Part shown: in pieces, positions 57,115 through 64,000 of the stretch
How positions within the stretch are numbered: the stretch's first letter is position 1
Layout of the letters: each line of letters starts with the position of its first letter
Origin: Parelaphostrongylus tenuis
Lineage: Eukaryota; Nematoda; Chromadorea; Rhabditida; Metastrongylidae
Reading direction: 5' to 3'
Assembly: GCA_019055375.1 (NCBI GenBank)
Contig: JAHQIW010005186.1
Span: forward strand, 62,001 to 126,000
DNA length: 64,000 bases
Notes under the pieces: model-generated
Database searches by the model: none
Seen by the model: the letters and a program-made list of their open reading frames with translations, nothing else
Told to the model about the DNA's origin: nothing
Made by a program: the position numbers and the translations under genes

Positions 57115-58365
57115 CTGGCACACCAAATCTCAAGAAAGGCTTCATACATTCTTAAGAATTATATTGAATGTTTATTGCGAGGTTCTTAAAGCAGTCAATG
57201 CCTTGGATCGATTCCCATGTAGTTCTCGGATTTCCTGTAAATGCTGCAAAATCGTGATGGCAATGGAATTGCGAGAAGCCTCTTGATATAACGAAATTCA
57301 AAATCACTAGTAGGAATCGAGGAAAGCTTTTTTAATCCTAAATAGAATTCAACGTAGGATTAATTGTAATGCTGCTAATTATCTGTGTTAGACCTGATTG
57401 ATCTTCTCTACAGTTGCTCATAGGGAATGCTTCACCTTCATGACTTTTTGATCTATGAGTCAGATTTGATTATTGTTTATTTATTCCACAAGATCCGTTA
57501 TGATGATTTATTATGCGTATCGCCGCCTTGGACTTGATTCATATCCTCGCATTCATCCTTCACATAGGTCTTTGAACATTTTACGTATTGCTTCAACCTC
57601 TGCCTGAGGATTTCTTCGCTTTTATGAATGTCGTGGAATGCTGGCCGAGACAATTCTCATTATGATCTTAGACGCGACGAAGCTATGACGTTCCTGGACA
57701 ATCAGTTGATTGACTGAAAGAAGTTGCTAGGAAGGGAGATCGGACTAGCGCCTTGCTTATCATCTTACTTCTAATGCATTACATCATTAGCCGCTGCATT
57801 ACTCCGCCCCATTAGCTCCTAATGTCTTGATTTGTTTTATTTGTATATTTGACCATCTTTTGCGGATTCCAGTCCTTTCTACTCTGACCGTCGCCCTGTA
57901 TCCAAATAATTGGATACGGCAGTCAGCTGGGGATTTTGTCTTCTTATATTTATGAACACTGGTCCAATTGCTTCTTCTTTGCAATTTCCTGATAGGCTTC
58001 TGCTCAAACACAGGCAGTTACCGGTCTTCATAGATCTATAGTCTTCTGCTAGATGTTTTGTATTTTGTTGTCCACGAGGAAGAGATAGGAGACTTGGTTA
58101 GCTCAGAGCTAGATTGAAGCAATAGGTTCACTGATCACTGCGATTTCGGGTGTGTTTCTCAACTTTCACATCGTACTAGAAGGAAATCGTTTCTCAGTTA
58201 GTAGAACCAGTATACTCGTCGCTATATGAGACCACCACCAACAACTTCTCACACGTTTGTTATCTTTTGCAATAAGTGAATTTCACTCTTTTCTTTGTTA
58301 ACCATTCACTATTTTTTTTCAAGTTTGTTATAAAATGTTATAAGTCATCAGCTTGAGCTTTTCAG

Positions 58366-58459
58366 GATGTCGTTATCAAAAAAGAAAGAAGATGAGAAGG
58401 AGAAAAAGTTTCTGGGGCGGCTCTCATATAAATTAGACTATGATTTCGACAAAAACGCT
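58366..58459 (+). CDS. Synaptotagmin exon (linker and start of C2A)
   Basis: Between a GAGCTTTTCAG acceptor and a GTAAGT donor the frame reads MSLSKKKEDEKEKKFLGRLS, then YKLDYDFDKNA. GRLSYKLDYDF is the hallmark start of the synaptotagmin C2A beta-sandwich, preceded by the usual lysine-rich linker. It ends in phase 0 and joins exon 61462 exactly. The ATG at 58367 follows the acceptor by one base, so it could be a trans-spliced start of a form without a membrane anchor, or simply an internal Met. Confidence 0.85.
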
Positions 58460-60149
58460 GTAAGTTGAATTCTATGAATTTTCCGTCTCTACATATTTTC
58501 TCAAATTTTTATTTACGCTAATTGAACTTATCTGACGTGAATAAATGGACCAAATATAGAGAAAAAGACGTGTAATGGGGCGTTTATCATTCTTAACATC
58601 GATGGAGGCGGAACAATTTTTGATACTTTTATAATGTTCAAATTAATGATAAAACGTGATAAAAGTGCGAGCGTAGTGAAAATCACACAGTCATTCATCG
58701 TTGGGTTGTATATACGAACATTTTGAGAATGAAAAAGAGTTTTGAGAAGGAAGAAAGTTCGTGAGGCATTCCTTTTTCAAGGACGAGAACACTTGAAGTG
58801 CTCGTGGATGGCCAAAATGTCTTTCAAGGCTGCACGAAAAGATTATAACTTCCTCTAAAAAGCTGGTAGATTCGCGAACTCCGTACATTGCGTGGCGATA
58901 AATCTTCCAAGCGCCTAGTGCCTGCTTAAATGTGGAACTTGTGGGTGGGACAGAGGTTTGCTATGCTTTGAAATCATAAAGGTCCTAGCTTCAATCTCGC
59001 ATCAATTTCTTGAGTTTCTTATGACTTCTTAGGCGGAAAATTATCCCCAGACAAGTTTGGATAATAACAATACTGAGTTGGCTCATCATTTCTCAGTATA
59101 ACTTGAAAAAAAGCAGAAATAATCTTAGAGTGAAAAAGTTTTGGAATTAGATACCCTTTTCCTGTAATTCTGGTAGTTCAATTTAGAATTAGAATGGCAA
59201 CCTGTTTGCATTAATGACTTTATGCTATTCATCAGCGTAGTGGATTTTTTCAAGGATTTAGAAAGTTACTCACATGTTATCCGCTTTACGGTCTAATGAA
59301 TAAATCGCTCTTGAATATTGCCCATTATTCACAGGCATGTCGAAAATTCTATGCACTCTAAGTCCATTCCTTAAGAGCAATTTTAGTCAGCTGAAGATTC
59401 CCTAGCAAAGACGTCCGTCCTACTGGCTTTTTGTGAGGACACAATCGAATGAATAGATAATGGTGGATAGCGTTCTCATCTCGAATTGTTGACATGAGCA
59501 TGACAAGCAGGTGACATAGCAAGCAGCTTTTCGATGAGCAACAATTCCAAGAAGCTCAGTGTTAAGGGGCTCCATTGAAGAAATTGAGAAAATAGTGAAA
59601 ATCTAATAATGTGTCTCAGCCAAACCTACAGCTAAGACTCAATTTTTAGAAATTCAAAACTTCCTATGATGTCACATTGGACATATTTTATTTTATTGGA
59701 ACATCGCAGGTTTTGGGCGCGATCAAGCAGTCCATGCTCTCAACTTATTGCTTTCACACATGTGCTATCATTCTATCTTGTATGACACTAGCGCCTGTAC
59801 AAAAGTTCATAGCGAATGAGTTCTATTTGCGTCGACCAGCATCCAAAATATGCCTTTACCTAAGTTGCAAATTCAAGCACTCAGAAGAAAGTATACTGAT
59901 CCAAGCAGGGGAGACCACCACAAAGAACAAGGATGCGCTCAACGTTTCGGCGTTCATCAAATGAATTTTTTAACATATGAGCGACCGAGTATGAAGAAAG
60001 TGATTTTGATTTAAAGTAAGCATAAAGAAAGTATTTGAAACATTCGTCACAAATTTTCAACAGTCTTTCAATAATCTCGGCATGAGGAAAGAAATATAAA
60101 AATTCTTATGAACTGTTCTTTTTCTCTAACCTAAGTTTGCACGAAATCG

Positions 60150-60455
60150 GTATTTCACCTCTCTCAAAACTTTATGACCAACGTTTCGACGACCCCGCCT
60201 TCGTCAAAGCCTCGGCTTATACATCTTACCATATCAAATTAATCCGTTGATATCGTATTCATCAAGATCCAAGAGAATCCAATAGTATTTCATTCCTATT
60301 CTTACAGAACTGTTAGGTCGTCCCATAAGTTTTAGCATAAGATATTAACGGAATAATTAGATATGGTATGATATATACGTCTAGACTCTGACGAAGGCGG
60401 GGCTGCCGAAACGTTAGCCATCAAGTTTTGAGAGAGAAGAAATACCAAACTTGTG
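60150..60455. repeat. Foldback repeat, ribozyme family 3
   Basis: Arms CTCTCAAAACTT..AACGTTTCG and the inverse near 60395-60440. The right arm has CTGACGA, GGC..GCC, GAAACGTT; the left arm core is TTGACGA. The middle contains a mariner-type end (TTAGGTCGTCCCATAAGT). Confidence 0.55.
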
Positions 60456-60504
60456 CAAGTTTTAGTTAAAGAGAAGGACAATATGTTTCTATCTTTACCG
60501 AACT

Positions 60505-61030
60505 AATAGGTCCTTTTATAAGTTATGATACTAGCGCAATGAACACTAAATTCAATAATCAGAAGTAATTAAAATTGCATGATTTTGGGTACAACTTGTC
60601 TTTATTCAACTTAAGATGGAGCTGTCAGGGTAACAAATTCGTTTACTCCTCATGCACGAATAGCGTGTAGGGAAAAATGCTAGTGAAGAGGAGCGCAAGA
60701 CTAATGGAGCTTTTCTGGACGCTCGAGCGCGACTGATCTCTCAGAGTGTTCTCTTTACGAACCACTTCTTAACCGTCCTTTGTGCAACCGTACCATCGCC
60801 CTAAACTTCATTAATCTTGTGCACCTCTTCACTAGCATTTTTCCCTACATGCCAATTGTACATGAGTAGCAAGGGAATTTGTTCCTAATACAGCTTCTTC
60901 TCAAAGTAAGTAAAGGCAAGTTGTTCGCACAATGTTCGCAATTGAACGACACCAAAATCATGCAGTTTAATTCACTTCTGATGATAAATCTGGTGTTTAT
61001 TGCTCTATTTCTTTATGGAACAACCTAATA
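60505..61030. mobile_element. Foldback mariner derivative, sister of 32281-32874
   Basis: Same arm sequence (TTGAACGACACCAAAATCAT, ACCAGATTTATCATCAGAAG-type inverse). The minus strand reads KINEV, a stop, GDGTVAQRTVKKWF (60700-60870), the helix-turn-helix region of a mariner transposase. Confidence 0.62.
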
Positions 61031-61044
61031 ATTAACATACCTCT

Positions 61045-61330
61045 AGCTTCGAGTGTTTCTTCAGACCACGCAAATAGTTCAGTATGCCTGATAGTTTTTT
61101 GAGATCTTTTGGGACCATGCACGTGATCTCTTATGGTGAATGATCCGTTTGAAACGTTCGTCATCGACTCCTCTACGTAAGGAGGTTCTTACGCGAGAGA
61201 ATTGATTCGGAGAAAGGCAATTTGACAACTAACAAGGCTGCAAGGCCGAAACACGTGTATCATATAAGTACCCATAACAGACCACATTCATGGTTCAAAA
61301 ATGACTAGGCTTCCTAATGAATAGTTTGTA
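61045..61330 (+). repeat. Decayed hammerhead repeat family 1 in synaptotagmin intron
   Basis: Contains CGACTCCTCTACG-like and GCAAGGCCGAAACACGTGTA, then CAGACCACATTCATG. The core is CTAACAA, so it should be dead. It is absent from the matching place in the duplicated copy near 32880-33010. Confidence 0.6.
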
Positions 61331-61461
61331 GGTAACCAAATCACGCAAAAACCAGATACAATTTAAGGATAAATTGATGAGATATTAGGAAATTTGTTTG
61401 ATTGAAAGCTGTCTATTAATGATGAGTAGTTACTGAAGTTGCTCGAACAGATGCTTTTCAG

Positions 61462-61629
61462 CTGACGGTCGTCATAATACAAGCCGAGGAGCTACCAGCA
61501 ATGGATCTGGGTGGGACATCAGATCCATACGTCAAGCTTTTTCTTCTACCTGACAAAAAGAAGAAATTTCAAACAAAGGTGCAAAGAAAATCACTGAATC
61601 CTGTATTCAACGAAAGTTTCACATTCAAG
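61462..61629 (+). CDS. Synaptotagmin C2A exon
   Basis: Calcium/phospholipid-binding C2A domain of the vesicle-fusion sensor. After a CTTTTCAG acceptor, 56 codons read [40 protein letters not shown], then [16 protein letters not shown] before GTCAGA. The loop 1 calcium-binding aspartates (AMD and SDP) are both present, as is the polybasic KKKK. It joins exon 58366-58459 in phase 0. The rest of C2A and C2B lies beyond the right edge; no further exon was recognised to 64000. I cannot tell which worm snt paralogue it is. Confidence 0.93.
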
Positions 61630-61639
61630 GTCAGATGTC

Positions 61640-64000
61640 GAGTCTTCCATTTATTCGTTGACATTAATGAACTTCCTTGAATTATACAACGAAGGCAGAA
61701 CTGTGAAAACATTGAGCTACAATTGATGGTCTGCAAAGATAACTTCAGCTCTTATAGTTCTGTTTTCGTACGTAAACGAGGGTTTTGCTCACACAATTGA
61801 ACTTGTAGCTCTTTAGTACGGGATCTCTTATGAGCAAATAAATTTAAAGTGAAGGAAAATACGATCATAGCTGCTAACAAGAAGGGAAATCTAAAACGAA
61901 GGCAATATAACCTCACTTTTACGTTTACTATTTTTATATCTCAGTCGAAGTAAACGTATTCAGTTGCTTGTAAACCGCATCCTCTTAAACATTCATGAGA
62001 ACACGTAAATTCAGCGGAGGCCTGATTTTTTTTTGAATGTGCGGAGCTCTATGGCTTAACCCTTTGATATATACTTCCAGGGAATGAAATTTAGTTCAAC
62101 GTTGAATATGAAATCGGCCAGACAGCTCAAAAAAGCTTAGCTTTAGTGTGACAGCTTGATGGGAAAATGAAATTCATCCTTTGTAAATTGTATGAGCCTC
62201 CCTTGTTTAGATGAGAAAAATTGAAGCAATAATGAGACGAAGGAAAAGGTTGTAATTAGTAAAACTAGCTGTGATATGAACGGAAAAGATGAAGCAGTTG
62301 TAAAGATAATAAGATTGGTCCAAGCAGAAGTGGCTGTTTAGTGTACAAGGTGTTGCTAAAATAATGTTTGCCTTCTTTAAGTTCTCAAAGCTTCCATCTA
62401 ATCTATAAGGCACGACATGAGCTCAGTACAATGTATTCATTAAAAACAGTAAAATCGCTTTCAACTTTAGATAAATAGATCTCAGCTCATATTCTATGAA
62501 AGTTAGAAAGAGATGAACATCCGAGCATTTTCAAATTGTTGCTTACATCTAAAGAAGATTGTGGTGACTGTTAGGCAATCGGCGCGGTTTATCATTTGGT
62601 GCAATTTTTAGTTGGTAGCGGAGCGATTCGACCAAAAGTATTGTGGGCAGCTCAAAAAATTCACTAAAACCCAAAGCTCTTCTACCAGATCAGCATCAAT
62701 TTAGTGAAAAAGACCGCAACACACAGTAAGCCTAGTAGAAATTAATTCGTTCGGAACAGCATAGTACGTTTTGTACCATGAATATTTGAGTGTCTTTTTC
62801 TCGAAACAGAGCTTTTCGACCCGACTTTTGGTAGCCATACGATAACTTGAAAGCCGCCAATCTCAATACTACGCTTCGTATCTAAAAAAGTCGTCTTAAT
62901 GTTATGTAGCAAGAGAATAAAATTGGACAGCTTTTCATAAGAATTTCAATAGTCGTTTGACAGCGCGAATCCCATATTTCTGAAACTGGAATTGCTTTTA
63001 GAATAATTTACACATAGTAATTTATGCAGAATTTCCATACACTGCAGTGGTGTGAGCAGAAAGAATATCATGTTCCATACCCGAAGTACTCAGTTTTGCT
63101 TGAATTTCACGCCGCATTCTTCATAACTTCATAGCGGCAATAACTAACTTGTCAAAACAAGAGAAAATTCTTAGGTGATTTTAAGTTCCCAAGAAATTTG
63201 GAAGTGACATTATCTAGACAAAGATTTTCTACTAAAGTAACTTGGATCACGCATAATTCCATAAACTTGTTTTTTTATTGAAAACTTCCCTACACTGCTG
63301 CACTACCAAAAACAAATTTGTTTCCCTCGCGTCCTGCGTTATTGCGTGCATTTTCGCAATTTATCTGGAACTATTCTCTCCGCGGTTAAAATTTCAGGTT
63401 TTTTATATTGCACATGCAGAAAAAACTTTGTTCTAGTGCTCTGTCGGCCTAGGCTTTCCGTTCACACTTTATATTACTGAACAAACAAGTTACTAAGCCT
63501 AAGCCTAAGCAGGCTAATTCTAAAAACGAAAGCTTATGCACGTGCGAAAAAGTCTTCATAGTAGTTAATTCTTGGATAGTTCTTATTTTTATATTGTTGT
63601 GAGTTTCCTACTTAATTTTCCTACTTTACTAAACAACCTACTCTACGAGTTTCCTACCTAAAGTTTCCATTCTCTGGCGAGCGCCTTACTTTGCCGTTCT
63701 TCGAAAACACCTTTTTATAAAGCTGTAAAATTATGTTTCACATCGGCCGCGCCGCTTCATTCTCATAACGCGTATATTCGCTGGAAACACGAAAAGCATG
63801 TGAAGTGTAGAGAAAAACTTGTAGTATCTGAGTCAGTCGTTCTATCTGTGGTTCCTTCAAAGCGGAGAAAAATTCTCAATCGAATAACAAGTTGCACTCC
63901 ACATGTGTAACCCGTCAGGTTCATCGAGTAGTCGCCCCACCCGTAAGTTAACCGACAAGCAGGCCACCGAATGTGTGAAACCTGATCTTATTTTCCCTGA
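61640..64000. other. Non-coding stretch, nothing assigned
   Basis: AT-rich, presumably synaptotagmin intron. Apart from the telomere-type repeat I see no exon, SINE or ribozyme. Confidence 0.5.
63493..63510 (-). repeat. Short interstitial telomere-type repeat
   Basis: CTAAGCCTAAGCCTAAGC, i.e. three nematode TTAGGC units on the reverse strand. Confidence 0.75.

Larger units (their letters stand above)
56955..57150. repeat. Palindromic element bearing two opposed hammerheads
   Basis: Imperfect inverted repeat: AGCCTTACCCGAGGTTTGGT on the left pairs with ACCAAATCTCAAGAAAGGCT on the right, and the arms continue inward to GGCC at the centre (about 57045-57070). Short ribozyme-only relative of family 1 (shares GAAACAC..GTGTATNGG). 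Confidence 0.75.

Noticed and set aside
59677..59964. 95-codon forward frame ending near a GTTTCGGCG block
   Set aside because: No domain recognised, and the 3' end falls in a family 3 ribozyme-like remnant; it might be a retroelement tail, but I cannot support it.

Overview
The window reads as nuclear DNA of a clade V (strongylid-like) nematode. The evidence is one intron-rich gene almost collinear with Caenorhabditis UNC-112 (kindlin), splice acceptors of the worm TTTCAG type, acceptor sites lying at or just before start codons (as expected for spliced-leader trans-splicing), and a short interstitial run of the nematode telomere unit TTAGGC. The genus is not determined. Introns are long and full of repeats, unlike Caenorhabditis.

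Layout. 1-8788: repeats plus a decayed coding remnant (751-1113) and a GC-rich segment (about 7120-7360) upstream of the first gene. 8789-25240 (+): a complete 20-exon unc-112/kindlin gene, with an 8.3 kb intron 2. The reading frame is intact except for one missing base in exon 10. 25241-42900: mostly mobile DNA with a few isolated candidate exons. 42980-49816 (+): two exons with transmembrane segments and, between them, a compact one-exon gene for a secreted peptide precursor predicted to give an RY-amide. 58366-61629 (+): two exons of a synaptotagmin C2A domain; the gene runs off the right edge. A broken copy of the second of these exons lies 28 kb upstream at 33016.

Mobile DNA dominates. 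There are three tRNA-derived SINE-like families (A, B and S), a fourth tRNA-like repeat (C) that includes a palindromic copy, decayed Tc1/mariner copies and their foldback derivatives, and microsatellites. The most notable content is a set of repeats carrying hammerhead self-cleaving ribozyme motifs. Several copies keep the conserved CUGANGA and GAAA core, a paired helix II, a palindromic or very short helix III and a compensated helix I. This architecture is known from Penelope-like retroelements and retrozymes. At least six copies look structurally intact by eye, two of them back to back in one palindrome (56998-57114).

The genes do not form a pathway. UNC-112 acts at muscle integrin attachments, synaptotagmin in calcium-triggered exocytosis, and the peptide precursor in secretion. 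Their introns and flanks host the repeats. All calls come from reading the sequence by eye; no database search was possible.
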